From the NCBI GenBank assembly GCA_003116975.1, contig BGKB01000218.1, positions 1 to 64,000 on the forward strand: 64,000 bases of DNA, in the 5' to 3' direction. Made by a program: the position numbers and the translations under genes. Source of the stretch: Aurantiochytrium sp. KH105 (Eukaryota; Sar; Bigyra; Thraustochytrida; Thraustochytriidae). Positions 21,207-33,133 of the stretch are shown in pieces. The notes beneath the pieces were generated by a model. The model saw nothing but the letters and a program-made list of their open reading frames with translations, had not been told where the DNA came from and did no database searches. The stretch's first letter is position 1. Each line of letters opens with the position of its first letter.

Positions 21207-21826
21207 ATTTTTCTCCTTCCTTCTCCCTTGTCCCCAGACGCTAAAGTATAAGTATTCGCCAGCAAAAGAGGTTGTTATTGTCTCGAGCTGACTTTGATCA
21301 ACACACCAAAGCACACGCACAATGGACAACGATTGTTAGTTCTGATTCATCATGTTTTGCTGCAAAGCGCTATTCCCGCTTCCTCTCTTTCTCTCTGCCC
21401 AGCCCCAACCAGATGCAAGCCAAAACAGCTGCCTGCCAGCTGCCGCTGCTGAGCAAGCAAGACATCCATCCCCCAACAGACAAAGCGTTGCGGTGTCGCG
21501 TGCCGCCCCGCCCAAAATGCGTTGCGCAGAGCTGCCGCTGTTATTACTAGAGGCGGTGCGTGGAGGCGCGTGTATACGATAGGGGCTACGTTGGCGATTG
21601 GCTGGTGCGAGGCGGCCTCGGAACTCGAAGAAGAAGAAGAAGCAAAGAAGGAAAGGCGGAGAAAGAAGGAGGGCGCGGAGAAGTCTCCGCGGGTGGCGGC
21701 GAGCGCGGCGCGGGAAAGCGCAGTAGCGCGGACGCGGGCGAGCGCGCGGGCGAGCGAACCGAGCCGAGCCGAGCCGAGCGCGCAGGGCGCGAGCGCGAGC
21801 GCGGCGACGACAGACAGACAGGCAAG
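21207..21826. other. Intergenic and NSA2 5' flank
   Basis: 620 bp. A GAAGAAGAAG-type purine run near 21627-21665 and four GAGCC units at 21761-21780 precede NSA2. The open frame upstream of the NSA2 ATG is low complexity. No gene is seen. Confidence 0.5.
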
Positions 21827-22609
21827 ATGCCCCAAAATGAGCACATGGAGCTCCACAAGAAGCGGTATGGGCGCCGCTTCGACGCGGAGGAGCGCGAGCG
21901 CAAGCGGGACGCGCGCGAGGCCCACCGGAGCTCCAAGTATGCCCAGAAGGTTCACGGCTTCAAGGCTAAGCTGTACAACCAGAAGCGCTTCAAGGAGAAG
22001 GCCGAGATGCGCAAGACTATTGCCATGCACGACGAGCGCAAAAACAAGCATGCCAAGGAGGAGGAGGTGCAAAAGGGCGCGCTCCCCGCGTACCTGCTTG
22101 ATCGCGAGGGCACGAACCGCGCCAAGGTGCTGAGCAACTCTGTCAAGCAGAAGCGCAAGGAAAAGGCCGGCAAGTGGGAGGTCCCCATTCCCAAGGTCAA
22201 GCCTCTTGCCGATAGCGAGGTCTTCCAGGTGATGCGCACCGGTAAGCGCAAGAACAAGGCTTGGAAGCGTCGTGTCAACCTTCCCGTCTTTGTGGACCCA
22301 TCCTACACGCGCAAGCCGCCAAAGTACGAAAAGTTTATTCGCCCGACCGGTCTCCGGTTCAAGAAGGCAAACGTGACGCATCCGGAGCTCAAGGCCACCT
22401 TTCAGCTCGAGATTCTCGGCGTCAAGAAGAACCCGCACTCGACCACCTACACTGCGCTTGGCGTGCTTTCCAAGGGAACGGTCATCGAGGTCGCGACGCA
22501 CGAGCTTGGTCTCGTCACGACCTCTGGCAAGGTGGTGACGGGCTCGTATGCCCAGGTCACTAACAACCCGGAGCTCGATGGCTGCATCAATGCCGTCCTG
22601 CTCGTGTAA
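21827..22609 (+). CDS. NSA2: Ribosome biogenesis protein NSA2 (TINP1)
   Basis: 260 residues from [15 protein letters not shown], the same length as human NSA2. The highly basic N-terminal half ([34 protein letters not shown]) and the C-terminal eS8-like barrel ([56 protein letters not shown]) are diagnostic. NSA2 is a nuclear assembly factor of the pre-60S subunit needed for 27S pre-rRNA processing. The frame extends upstream to 21560, but only through Arg/Gly/Glu-rich 5' UTR sequence. Confidence 0.97.
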   Translation: MPQNEHMELHKKRYGRRFDAEERERKRDAREAHRSSKYAQKVHGFKAKLYNQKRFKEKAEMRKTIAMHDERKNKHAKEEEVQKGALPAYLLDREGTNRAKVLSNSVKQKRKEKAGKWEVPIPKVKPLADSEVFQVMRTGKRKNKAWKRRVNLPVFVDPSYTRKPPKYEKFIRPTGLRFKKANVTHPELKATFQLEILGVKKNPHSTTYTALGVLSKGTVIEVATHELGLVTTSGKVVTGSYAQVTNNPELDGCINAVLLV

Positions 22610-22802
22610 GTCATTTACAGAGAGTGTAGCGCGAGTCTATGTGTTCATAATAGAATAATAGTTTTCTTCTTTTTTGATTGATGGATGCGGAAGTTTGCCT
22701 TCCCAGTTGGGACGTACGTGATTCATGTCGTGCTTGGATGGTGTACCGATGGCAGTTTCAAGTTACATAGTTGGGCATTCGATACATCAAGCTTAATCAA
22801 TG

Positions 22803-23825
22803 TTATGCTGGGATGGCACCGTTGGCCACGTCGTGGCGGACATTGGTGTCGAGCTGGCCGAGCTCAAGCGCGCGATAAAAGGCCCAGTGCTTGAGAAGGA
22901 GCGCGCGCAGGCGATTGTGAATGCGTGCCAAAATATATCCAATGCCGATACCCGTGGCTCCAAGGTGAAAAGGTAGCTTGAGCTTTGTATGCGGCGTGCG
23001 GAGAAAAAATGGAAACATGTAAAATTCCATCACGGCCTTGAGTATGGCAATGGCTGGCGATGGTCGGTCATGAAGGGCTTCGAGACCTGGCAATTGAACT
23101 GGCAAAACTTCTGCGAGACCGTCTGTGAAGAGCCACAAGGTGCATCCGTAGCTGCCGAGCTTGGAAAGTCCCAAAATGAAAAGCGCAAGGCGAGACAGTT
23201 TGTGCGGGTCACCCCCGACAATAAAAAGATTAATGTCCTGGAGAATGCTCTCGCTCATGAGGCTGCCAAAGACGCGTTTTCGCCACGGTTGGGCGTACAC
23301 GTTGGTGGAGCCATGTACGTACAGATCGTCGCGGCGGACATGTCGTGAAATATACAGTGCCATCCCGGAGAGTGGCACGAGCGACATGGCGCTGCATGTC
23401 CAGAGTCCCAAATCACAAAGGAACTTGCGCGTGAGCATGCGCATGCAAAGTCTTTGCGCAAGCGACAAAATGGAAACAGTCCCGCTCGCGTGACCGCCTT
23501 CCCGTCCAAGGTCGGCATTAGAACCCTGGAGTCGAAAGGGTGTCTGGCACAACTGGCAGCGAAGGCGGCGGTCATTGTCGAGATTGAGCATGCGCCATTG
23601 ATCGAGGCACGAGGCGTGCACGAAGCGGACCGTGCCTGCGCACTCGCAGGGCGCAATGAGGGGCTCCTCGCCCGCAAGGCTGCCCTGGTAGCAGAACCGG
23701 CACAGCGGCCCATCTTCATCATCTTCTTCTTCTTCTTCTTCAGCTTCCTCCTCATGGTCTGTCTCTTGCAGATCAAGCTGCGAGTCTTCTTGCGGACGCG
23801 GACGTCTGCCGCGTGCTGGGTTCAT
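22803..23825 (-). CDS. RING-CH (MARCH-type) membrane E3 ubiquitin ligase
   Basis: 340 residues from the ATG at 23825 (MNPARGRRP). An acidic run of Glu/Asp is followed at residues about 40-95 by a C4HC3 RING-CH finger: CRFC, CEC, HASCLDQW, CQLC. Several hydrophobic segments follow (LGLWTCSAMSLVPLSGMALY, LALFILGLSKLGSYGCTLWL and others), giving a multi-pass membrane protein. MARCH-type ligases ubiquitinate membrane proteins for endocytosis or ERAD; the target here is unknown. A possible GTG-initiated extension to 23945 is not favoured. It is divergent from the kelch gene across 1.57 kb. Confidence 0.88.
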   Translation of the reverse strand: MNPARGRRPRPQEDSQLDLQETDHEEEAEEEEEEDDEDGPLCRFCYQGSLAGEEPLIAPCECAGTVRFVHASCLDQWRMLNLDNDRRLRCQLCQTPFRLQGSNADLGREGGHASGTVSILSLAQRLCMRMLTRKFLCDLGLWTCSAMSLVPLSGMALYISRHVRRDDLYVHGSTNVYAQPWRKRVFGSLMSESILQDINLFIVGGDPHKLSRLALFILGLSKLGSYGCTLWLFTDGLAEVLPVQLPGLEALHDRPSPAIAILKAVMEFYMFPFFLRTPHTKLKLPFHLGATGIGIGYILARIHNRLRALLLKHWAFYRALELGQLDTNVRHDVANGAIPA

Positions 23826-25390
23826 CTTCGCGCGTCTCGCGCCGAGGGGCGAGCAAGCTCCGCCTCGAACGCCCTTTTGCAATCTGCCCTTCACTGACGG
23901 TGAGGTCGGCGGTCCTAAACGACGCTGCCAGGGCTTCGCTCGCACGACGAAACGTGTGGCTCTTTCTCGCGCGCCACGCTGTGCTGGGCTCTCTACGTGC
24001 GACGGCGCGGCTACGTCGCGCGAGCACGGAGACCTGGTGAAAGTTCTTCAGACCGAGAGGAATCGATGACCACGGCTTCGGGACTCCAAATGCAAAGTCG
24101 GTCGAAAAAAAGCTGGTCAAGGATTCTTCTTCTCCCAGTCGTGAAGAAAATCGTTGGAAAAACGATTGGCGTTTCGAAGAGGATGAATGCCCTGGCCTGT
24201 AGGAACTTCGTTGGGCTTTTCCGATGAGCACGAGTTTTGGCCATGGTCGTGGAAATTGGCAGCGATCAGTGAAACACAAGAATCTCTACGTTTCATTTCG
24301 GTATCGCATCCTGTCTTGTCTTGGCTCGTGGCGTCGCAAGTTTAAGGAATCGACTCTATGCAGCTGTCAAAAACCACACACTGCATCACAAGAAGGCTTT
24401 TCGGTTTCGAAGTACGCACTACGAAACCTTGTTCATGGACGTTGGCTAAATTAAGATTTCACTGGCGAGCGTCTATCGAGCTTGAGAAAAGCGACAAGCG
24501 CAGGCAAAGTCCTCTTACTTTGAAACCGACAATTGACACGTGTATGCGATGGACCTATAGAGGTGTGATCGAGCTCACAGTCAGTATACCCATGCAAAAC
24601 CCGCTGCTTGTGATTTTCTGTTCCCCCACCTGAATTCATCATCGTTCAAGCTTACTGTCGGATGGCGGATCAGCAACGCGATGTCACACGTGGCCCATGT
24701 TATACCCAATAGATACTGCCAGACCGCGAAGACCTGATTTGCGTGACATTCGCGGCAGTTGCTGGCAAGATGGAACGTCCACCCTGAACTCTTTTCCCTC
24801 TTCTCTTCCTCTTTTCCGTGTTCCTTCTTTCCGCTCCCGCGCCTCGACCCAGCCCAGACCCGAGCACCGCGAGCGCCCCGTTCCGCGTCCGCGCTCCGCC
24901 GCGCCGCGGCACGACCCTCCCTCCCTCCCTCCCTCGCTCGGCCGCCCCGCCCCTCGTTTTACCCGCCGCGGCAGCAAGTGGAGAATGCGCGGAGCGCGCA
25001 AGTGCGGAATGCGCGCGGGCACAGTGCAGCAAAGAAAACGAAGGCGCGGTGTGCCCGATCCTCCCTCCCTCCGGGTCCCGCTGCGCAGAGCGGGGCGGCG
25101 AAGAGCGGCGCAGCAGAGCCGAGTCGAGGCGGGCGCGCGAGTCGAGCGGGGCCGCGAGCGCGGACGCGCAGGGCGCGGAGACGCAGACGCCGCAGACGCC
25201 GACGAGGCCGCGCGAGGCAGCAGCGAGGCGGCGCGGGCTCGGATCGAGACCGGCGAGCCCAGCCAGCCCGGCAGAGATCTGATCATCAGACGCGTCGTCC
25301 GCCCGAGGCGCCGGACGCGCGGGGCGGGCGGGGCGCGCGCGGAGGGGAGGCAGGGCGGCGCGCGGGCGAGGGAGAGGCGCGGGAGAGAAG
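23826..25390. other. Long divergent intergenic region, no gene seen
   Basis: 1.57 kb between the RING-CH gene (-) and the kelch-BTB gene (+). The left 900 bp is mixed composition with no coding signal. The right 650 bp is very GC-rich, including a CCCTCCCTCC patch near 24914-24935, and is probably the kelch promoter and 5' UTR. Long frames on both strands there encode only Arg/Ala/Ser-rich sequence. Confidence 0.5.
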
Positions 25391-27520
25391 ATGCTCCCGG
25401 CGTCGATGGCGATGCAGAAGCGCGTGGAGAGGCGCACGGTCTGGCGAGAAGTGGTGTCCACAACGTCCGGCCCCAGCTACAAGAACCACACGGCGACGCT
25501 CGTGGGAAGCAAGATCCTGGTCTTTGGCGGGTACGACGGACGCGGAAACCACAACAACGTGTTCGAATTCGACTGTCTGAAACGAAGCTGGAGAAGGGCG
25601 GACGTGGTCGGCGAACCTCCGAAGGGCCGCAATGGACACACGGCAACTTTTGCCGAAAACAAGATCTTCATTGTGGGCGGATGGCTTGGATCGGGCCCGC
25701 TCGCTGCGTCAGACCTGCACATTCTGGAGACCTTTGGCGGGATGCTGCGCTGGCGAGAGGCGCCCTCACGCGGCAAGGCGCCGGGGCCATGCAACATGCA
25801 CACGACAGACTATGTTGCCAAAAGGCGTTCGCTCTTTGTCTTTCGTGGGGGTGACGGCAAGCAGTACCTGAACGACTTGCACTTGCTCAACATCGACACC
25901 CTCGAATGGTCCAAGCCCGACGTGACGGGGCAAAAGCCCGATGCGCGCGCCAACCACAGCTCCGCTCTGGTTGGCGAGAAGCTGTACATTTTTGGCGGCT
26001 GGGACGGCCGACAGCGCCTCAACGACATTCACATTCTCGACACGGAAACCTTGGTATGGAGCTCTCCCAAGATTCACGGCCACGCGCCCTCGCCGCGAGC
26101 CGGTATGACGTTCACCTGCATGCGCGACAAGATCTACCTCTTCGGTGGCTCGGGTCCACAGGCTCTGTGCTACAAAGATCTTCAGGTCTTTGATCCTCAA
26201 ACAAACACGTGGCTACTCGTCACCGAAGGGCGCGATGACGCCAGAGACATGGCCGTCGAGATCGAAAAAGCGTACCCAAACATGCATCGCGGCGAGCAAA
26301 AGGGCTTGAGCGGTGCAACTGCGACGAGTGGGGGCAGCGGCTACGGGGCCAGCGGCTACGGGGCCAGCGGCTACGGCGCGAGCCTCTCGAACTGGGCCAA
26401 ACATGATGACAGCAACGACTCGCTGCCTGGGCTTTCGGTCGTGGCAGACGACGGGAAGAGCTACCCGGATGGTTCGTCAAGCCGCGATTTCTCCCCGGCA
26501 ACGCAAGAACGTTCCCATTATCGCCATCATCAGCAGCATCATCATCAACAGCAACAGCAGCAGCAACAACAGCGAGAGCAACACATGTCCGCCTCGCCAT
26601 CAAGCTGTAAGATGCGACAGAGTAGCGAAAATCCGAATTCCGTCTCTTTGCACGCCGACATGTATGTTGTGGGCAAAGGTCCCTCCGAACGAGCAGGCCA
26701 CACAGCCACTATTGTGGGGAACAAACTCATCATTTTTGGCGGCAGTTGCGTCGACGAATATCTGCAGGATATGGCAATGCTCGAGGTGGATGAGGCGCCC
26801 GTTGTGCTCGTCGAGAAGAATGGCGGGCCCTTGAATCGACTGCAGAACAAATTGCGCTCGTTTTTGGACTCGCCCTTGTTTTCTGACGTGACGTTCATCG
26901 TCGAGGGCAGGAAACTACGCGCAAGCAAACTGGCGCTGGCGCTCACGAGCGAGCGTTTCGAGAAGATGTTTTGCCCACGGGAAGACGGTACGCACTTTAA
27001 GGAGGCCGAGGAACGCGACATTTGCATCAATGATGTCCCGTACGATGTTTTTCGGCTTATGATCGAGTATTTGTACACGGGCGAACTGAAGCTACCCTTT
27101 TCGAACGCGCAAGTGCTTGGCACGGCCCAGGATGGCCAGTTATTGGACCGGTCCCATCCACATGGTCTTGCCAAGATGTACGTGGACGGAGCTATGCACT
27201 CGTCAATTATGACTGAAGCCGGTGAAGAACCCGACGTTTCGCGTGATTTGGACAAGATGCGTTTTCTGCAGAACATGCTTGTGTGTGCGGACCGCTTCAT
27301 GCTGGACCATCTCAAGCAACTGTGCGAGCGCGAGCTGGCCAGCTTCCTTTCGGTGTCCACCGTGAACGAGCTCGAGTACACGGCGCTCGAGACCAATGCG
27401 GCACAGCTTCACCTTGTTTGCAAGCATTTCCAGCGTCAGATTGAACCATCCTTTTCGTGGATGGCTGACCTGGGAGAAGGGTGCTTGAGCCCGCTGGCCC
27501 CGGAGACGAACTTGATGTGA
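25391..27520 (+). CDS. Kelch-repeat BTB protein
   Basis: 709 residues. Residues about 25-280 carry kelch blades: KILVFGGYDGRGNHNNVFEF, KIFIVGGWLGSGPLAASDLH, LFVFRGGDGKQYLNDLHLL, LYIFGGWDGRQRLNDIHIL and IYLFGGSGPQ. A spacer contains three GYGAS units (about 315-330) and a His/Gln tract (about 376-395). A last blade, RAGHTATIVGNKLIIFGGS, lies near residue 433. A BTB domain follows from about residue 496 (SDVTFIVEGRKLRASKLALA) with an insertion before the C-terminal helices. The order kelch then BTB is that of LZTR1/RCBTB-like cullin-3 adaptors, the reverse of the animal KLHL family. A cullin-3 substrate-adaptor role is inferred; no partner is evident. Confidence 0.9.
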   Translation: MLPASMAMQKRVERRTVWREVVSTTSGPSYKNHTATLVGSKILVFGGYDGRGNHNNVFEFDCLKRSWRRADVVGEPPKGRNGHTATFAENKIFIVGGWLGSGPLAASDLHILETFGGMLRWREAPSRGKAPGPCNMHTTDYVAKRRSLFVFRGGDGKQYLNDLHLLNIDTLEWSKPDVTGQKPDARANHSSALVGEKLYIFGGWDGRQRLNDIHILDTETLVWSSPKIHGHAPSPRAGMTFTCMRDKIYLFGGSGPQALCYKDLQVFDPQTNTWLLVTEGRDDARDMAVEIEKAYPNMHRGEQKGLSGATATSGGSGYGASGYGASGYGASLSNWAKHDDSNDSLPGLSVVADDGKSYPDGSSSRDFSPATQERSHYRHHQQHHHQQQQQQQQQREQHMSASPSSCKMRQSSENPNSVSLHADMYVVGKGPSERAGHTATIVGNKLIIFGGSCVDEYLQDMAMLEVDEAPVVLVEKNGGPLNRLQNKLRSFLDSPLFSDVTFIVEGRKLRASKLALALTSERFEKMFCPREDGTHFKEAEERDICINDVPYDVFRLMIEYLYTGELKLPFSNAQVLGTAQDGQLLDRSHPHGLAKMYVDGAMHSSIMTEAGEEPDVSRDLDKMRFLQNMLVCADRFMLDHLKQLCERELASFLSVSTVNELEYTALETNAAQLHLVCKHFQRQIEPSFSWMADLGEGCLSPLAPETNLM

Positions 27521-28430
27521 ATGGAAAAAGAGAAAGGAAGACTCACAGAGTCACGTCACTCAACAAAGTCACGTATGGCGAGCCACATGCCATCCGATGA
27601 TGATCAATGAACAAAAGACGAAGAAGAAGAAGAAGAAGAAGAAAAACGAGTACGACAACCAGAGGAAGAGCGAACGAAGAGTTGGGTTTTTTGTATGAAA
27701 ACAAGCAAGTTCAGGCGAGCAAAATGCGCCTTTACCCCCCCTGTAACATCATTTGCGACCGTGCGCCTGCGGTCGACTTCCTTTTTATTCCATTTCTTTC
27801 TGGCCACCACGCAAACTTTTGACCTTAAAAACTTCAGGAATAAGACTTTTATCGAGTATTCTTGAATATAAAATCTTGCAGCTTCGTTCCCTCGATTTCC
27901 CTTTGTGAAAAGTGCAGCAGAAGACCAGCATACCACCGTGAATTGTCAGAGCGACGACAAAGCACTCTTAGAAAAAATGCAGCAGAAGTCCAATTGCTCC
28001 CCCCCTAAAGACAAAAAACAAAAAAGTGACTGTGAGACAAGTAGAATAGCCGCAGTCGTGTCCTACATACTCCCCCGCATGCTTGATGACTTCGCCAAAA
28101 GCGTACAAATCGCGGCTTCAGTCAGGCAAGTCTTTTTTTGTCAGCATTGGTATACATACGTATAACAAGTGCGAGGAAAAGCCAAAATGGCCGGGCTCCG
28201 CAACGGAGACTCGCGGTTGATCACACTGTGGCCAGCTTGTAGAAACAGCATGGCCGAAACTTGCAAAGAAGACACTGCTAAAAATCTGGAAACGAGCACG
28301 ACACACGGCCGGTATACCGCTAGCGTATAAATGAAATGAAAAATGAAAGTTAAGGTAAAAAGAGTTGGAGGTGGTAGAGGAGGTTATGATCGTTGATGTA
28401 GATGGTTGGATTGCATGGGATGCGTATACT
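27521..28430. other. Convergent intergenic, no gene seen
   Basis: 910 bp between the stops of the kelch gene (+) and citrate synthase (-). It contains a (GAA)n run at about 27620-27643 and AT-rich 3' UTR-like sequence near 27830-27880. Confidence 0.5.
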
Positions 28431-29813
28431 TTACTTGACGTTCTTGACGATCCAGTCCGAGGTGATGGACTTGGGGCGCTCGAGCGGGAAGCCGAGGGCG
28501 CGGTCGAGAAGAAGCTGGGCGAGAGCACCGTAGGCGCGGGAAACAGCAAAGAGGACAGTGTAAAAGTTCTCCTCCTTGAAGCCGTAGTGCTGGAGGAGGA
28601 CGCCGCTGTGGGAGTCGACGTTGGGCCAGGGGTTCTTGGTCTTACCGTGCTCGAGGAGAACGTCAGGCATGACCTTGTAGATAGTAGACACAATGTGGAA
28701 GAGATCGTCATCCGGCATAAACTTGAGGGCAAACTCGCGCTGCGCAGTGTAGCGGGGGTCAGTCTTGCGCAGGACGGCATGGCCGTAGCCGGGGATGACA
28801 CGGCCAGCGTTAAGGGTGTCCCATGCGAACTCGCGGATGGTCTCTTCGTTAACAGGCTTGCCCTCCTTCTGGAAGTGGGCCTGGAGGTCGAGGATCCAGC
28901 GGAGGACCTCCTGGTTGGCGAGGCCGTGGAGGGGGCCGGCCAGGGCGTTGAAGCCACTGGCGATAGCAAGGTACGGGTCGCTCAGGGTGGAGCCCACAAG
29001 GTGGGTAGTGTGTGCACTGGCGTTGCCGCCCTCGTGGTCGCTGTGGATGACAAGGTAGAGGCGCATGAGCTCGTCGAACTCGGGGTCAGAGTAGCCGAGC
29101 ATGCGGCAAAAGTTGGCGCTGTAGTCGAGCGACTTGTCGTAGGGGGCGACCTTGCCGTCGTAGTAGGTGCAGCGGTAGATGAGCGCGGCGATCTCGGGGA
29201 GCTTGGCAATGACGTTGACAATGTCCTCGTACGCGGCCTCCCAGTACTTGGTCTTGTTGAGGCCCTTGGTGTACTCCTTGGCGAAGACGGACTCGGTCTG
29301 GAGCGCGGTCACGGCGGTGGAGAGCTGGGTCATGGGGTGCATGTCCTTGGGGAAGCTGCGGATCATGGGCTCAATGTGGTCCGGGAGCTTGGCGCGCTCG
29401 TGAAGCTCGTTGGTGAGGGCGGTGGCCTGCTCGGGGGTGGGGCACTCGCCGGTGGTGAGGAGCCAGAAGAGGGCCTCAGGGCCGGGCTCGCCGCCCTTCT
29501 CGCCGCTGGCGGGGGGCAGCTCCTTCTGGAGGTCGGGGATGGTGCGGCCGCGGAAGCGGATGCCCTCCTCGGCATCGAGGAGCGAAGTCTCCCAGATCAT
29601 GCACTTGACGCCGCGGGCGCCACCGAGGGCCTGCTCGACGGTCACCTCGCCGAGGCTCTTGGAGCCGTACTCAGCCTTGAGCTTCTTGAACTTTTCCTGC
29701 TCCTTGGGGACGACCTCGGTGAGCTTGTCCTTGAGGGCGCTGGTGGCGAGGCCGCGCTGGGCGGCACTCGACGCGACCATGCGGGCGCGGAACACCTGCA
29801 TCGTGCTCAGCAT
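28431..29813 (-). CDS. CS: Citrate synthase, mitochondrial
   Basis: 460 residues. The N-terminus ([20 protein letters not shown]) is a basic, Ser/Ala-rich presequence. The enzyme core includes [27 protein letters not shown] and [15 protein letters not shown], and the catalytic blocks [11 protein letters not shown] (about 257), PLHGLANQE (about 297), [13 protein letters not shown] (about 345) and [10 protein letters not shown] (about 400). It condenses oxaloacetate and acetyl-CoA to citrate in the mitochondrial matrix. Length and motifs match eukaryotic type-I enzymes. The strong G/C-ending codon use in its frame suggests high expression. Its upstream side is the 4.5-kb repeat-rich region. Confidence 0.98.
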   Translation of the reverse strand: MLSTMQVFRARMVASSAAQRGLATSALKDKLTEVVPKEQEKFKKLKAEYGSKSLGEVTVEQALGGARGVKCMIWETSLLDAEEGIRFRGRTIPDLQKELPPASGEKGGEPGPEALFWLLTTGECPTPEQATALTNELHERAKLPDHIEPMIRSFPKDMHPMTQLSTAVTALQTESVFAKEYTKGLNKTKYWEAAYEDIVNVIAKLPEIAALIYRCTYYDGKVAPYDKSLDYSANFCRMLGYSDPEFDELMRLYLVIHSDHEGGNASAHTTHLVGSTLSDPYLAIASGFNALAGPLHGLANQEVLRWILDLQAHFQKEGKPVNEETIREFAWDTLNAGRVIPGYGHAVLRKTDPRYTAQREFALKFMPDDDLFHIVSTIYKVMPDVLLEHGKTKNPWPNVDSHSGVLLQHYGFKEENFYTVLFAVSRAYGALAQLLLDRALGFPLERPKSITSDWIVKNVK

Positions 29814-31050
29814 TGTTCTGGCGTTGGTTTTTATCTGCTCGCTGTTGCTTCTTCTGTTGGTGATTGATTGATTGATTGATCGGTTCGCCGTTCGCGGATT
29901 GGATTTCGTTCGTTCGTTTGTCAGTCAGTCATTTGTTCATGCGATTCATTCAAGATCAATCAGTCGGGTCCCTCTCGTCAAGTTGTGTTTGCGAAGGCTC
30001 GGCTCCGCGCGCTCTTCGCGCAGGCAGGCAGGCAGGCAGACACGCACGCTCGCAAGCACGCTCGCAAGCACGCAGTAGCAGCAGCAGCAGCAGCCTGCCT
30101 CATATCTATCTGTCTATCTTTTCTGGCTGCTTGGCTGGCTGCTTGCCTCTGGCTGCATTGCGACGCTCAGGCCGCGTCCAGACGGGCCTGCGCGGCGCAG
30201 CGCAGCGCAGCGCAGCGCAGCGCGGCGCGGCGAGGCGAGGCGAGGACCTGCGTGCGAGCGCGTCGCGGCGCGGTGCGGCGCGGCGCAAGGGAGGAGGCGA
30301 TGTGCGCGGGCATGGCGCGGCGGCGACGTACCTTGGGTCGCGGGCGGGATTTGGATTTTGAATTTGAATTTGCATTCGAATTCGAACGATTTCTTTTCAT
30401 CCCCGAAAAACTTTGCAATGCAGGCCTCGGTATTTCCCCGCCTCTGCCCACACCTTCTCTCGGCTCATCCTTACATACCCTTCACCGCGCCGCCCGCGCC
30501 CCTGTCTGCGGCGCTTCAGCGTGCCTCTGCGCTACCCTCTTAGCGGGGACATAGTCCCATCGTCCGCGCCTGCAACGCGCAGGGTCCGCGCGCGCGAGGG
30601 GGGCGGCGCGGCCCAGTGGCGGGGATAAACGCAGAGCGCGCGCAAGTTTCGCCGGGGCCTCGGGAAAGAAGGGAAAGAAACCAAGAAAGAAAGGATTCGG
30701 AAAAGGCAAGAAGCAGGCGCAGCGAAGAGCGCCAGGAAGGGAGAGAGGGCGAGAGGGGGGAAGAGGAAGGAAGGAAGGATTTGAAATGAAGGGCAAGGAA
30801 GCAGGAGGAAGGAAGGGGAGGAAGGCAAGGGAAGGAAGGAAGGGAGGGAGGGCAGGAACCAGTGACGAGGAGGAGCAGGACGATGATGATGATCATGCAG
30901 AGGAAGAATGAAGGCAGCGGCAGCAGCGGCGGCAGCGCGAGGAGGAAAGCCGCCAGGAATGGAATGGAATGGAATGACCAGCAGCAGCCGCGCTTGGCGG
31001 GCGACAGCGAAGCGGTTTCTTCGTCTGCAGCTGCTCGATCCGATCGATCG

Positions 31051-31080
31051 GATCCGATCCGATCCGATCCGATCCGATCC
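31051..31080. repeat. (GATCC)6 microsatellite
   Basis: Six perfect GATCC units, preceded by imperfect CGATC units from 31036. Confidence 0.9.
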
Positions 31081-32199
31081 GGCATGGAGATGAATGGAAT
31101 GGAATGGAGTGGAGTGGAATGAAATGACCCGAGGACCACGCGTTCGTTGCGCGGATGGTCGAGAGCGGCGACCTTGCAGGCACGCTCGCACGCTCGCACG
31201 CTCGCACGCGGACGGAGAATCAGCTCACGCGCTGAGCGCGAGACGCACTGCGCGGCCAGCCAGCCAGAACAGGCCTCTCTCTGAGCAAAGCCCTGCAGAA
31301 GAATTTGACAAGAGCAGTGATCGAGCCCTCTGCGAAGACCTCGTTACCGCTGCTGGCTGCTGCTGGCTGGTGCGGCGCGCCGACGCGGCGAGGGGCTGGC
31401 CGGATGGCTGGCTGTGCACCTGCTGCTGCAGCAGCTCGCACGAGTTCGGGTTCGTGGTGAGCAGGTTCCGCCAAGCAAGCAAGCAAGCACGCCTGCTGAG
31501 CTAAGCTAAGCTGAGCTGAGCTGAGCTGAGGCCGCTGACCGCTCGCAGCTTCCGCTCCTCCTGCTCCTGCTCGCTCGCACCGGTGCTGGTGCGCTTCGGG
31601 TGGTGGTCAGCACCTGCAGCTGCAGGCAGCTAGCTAGCTAGCTAGCTCGTTGGCCACCGCGACATCAGCCACACCAGCTGCAGCAGCAGTGGCTTTCTTC
31701 TTCTCCTTCTTCTTCTTCTTTTTTCATCATTTCGACGAAAACTTGTGCGTAGCGCGGCTCAATACTCACGGCGCAGCAACGCTTGACCGGCCAGAGCGAC
31801 CGCGTCGCATCGCAGTGGCAAGTTGTTGGTTCCACGATCGCGGATCCGTCCTCGCTGCTGCTATTACTTTTTACGGTGGGCTTCCGTCTGCTGCTGGCTG
31901 ATGCCGGCGCCACGCCTCCGGCGCCGCCCCGACGAGTGGTCCTGCGAGCCTGTCGCCGCGCACACTCCCGAGCCAACATCGTCGAGCCGAGCCGTGCCCG
32001 AGCCGACCGAGCCGTGTCGACTTGCGCCATTCCGTCCGCACGCTGCTGCTGCTCTTGCTGCTGCTGCGGCGGCGGCAACTCTGCGTCAAGGAGAGGAGAG
32101 GAGAGGAGAGAGCTCGACCCCGCCACCAGCCCCTGCGAGGCCAAAAGGATCACACACCCCGAGCATGCATCTGCATGTGAAGCAAGCAGTGCATGCACT

Positions 32200-32295
32200 G
32201 CGAGCAAATGCAATGCGATGTAGTGCAATAGTGCAGTGCAATGCGATGTGACGCGATGCAGTGCAATGCAATGTAGTGCAGTGCAATGCAATGTA
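32200..32295. repeat. ATGCA/GTGCA degenerate short repeat
   Basis: Alternating GTGCAATGC, GATGTAGTGC and GATGTGACGC units in about 95 bp; cryptic simple sequence with no gene. Confidence 0.8.
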
Positions 32296-33096
32296 CAACA
32301 CCGTGGGCGTTGCAATGCACAGCGATCGCTTGCACCCGTGCACTTCTTCATGATGACGAGCGGGGGGACCTGCTCGCTGCAGCAGCTTGCAGTTGCAGTT
32401 GCTGGCTGACTGGCTGGCTGGCTGGATGGCTGGCTGGCCGCCAGGACTTACTTTTTAGCCATCCCATCCACCCGTGCAAGGACAGCTGCCGCGAGGCCGG
32501 AGGCTTTTTTGGGGGCAAACCGAGGAGCGATGATAGTAAAAGAGCGGCGTCCTCCACGATCCCCGCCTCTTCATTCGCTCCTCGCTCGGTCGCTGCGGCA
32601 CGGCTCGCGTCCTTCCTCTCCTCCTTCCGTCGCCTGCCGCTGCTCGCACGTATCGCAGTCGCCGGTCGACGCCGGAGACCGCGGCCTGGAAAAAGAAAGC
32701 CCGCAAGTAACCCGAGGCTGGAGCCGCCGCTGGAGCCGCTGCTGCTGCTGCTGTTCGAGGATACGTAGCAGCCATCGCCTCTGCCAGCCACAGCTGCAGC
32801 ACGCCGCGGAAGAGAAGGACAGGCGAGCAGAGGAAAGCGAGAAGAAGGAAAGAAGGAAATCGCCCTGCACGCCCGAGAAATCTTCGACGCGGACGACGCG
32901 GAGCGGCATGTCGCGCCGCAAACTCCGCGGCTGCGAGGAGGCAGGCAGGCAGGCCGGCAGGCAGGCCGAGCGTCGTCGCGGCAGGGCCGTGCGTGGGCGC
33001 CGGACGTGCCTCGCACTATTGCAGCTGCCACGCTGGGTCGCGGCAGCTCACGGCGCCGGGCGCGGGCCAGGAGCCAAACGAGGTCGTCTCGAGGGT

Positions 33097-33131
<35 letters not shown>

Positions 33132-33133
33132 CG
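33097..33133. repeat. (GCAC)n microsatellite
   Basis: About nine perfect GCAC units. Confidence 0.9.
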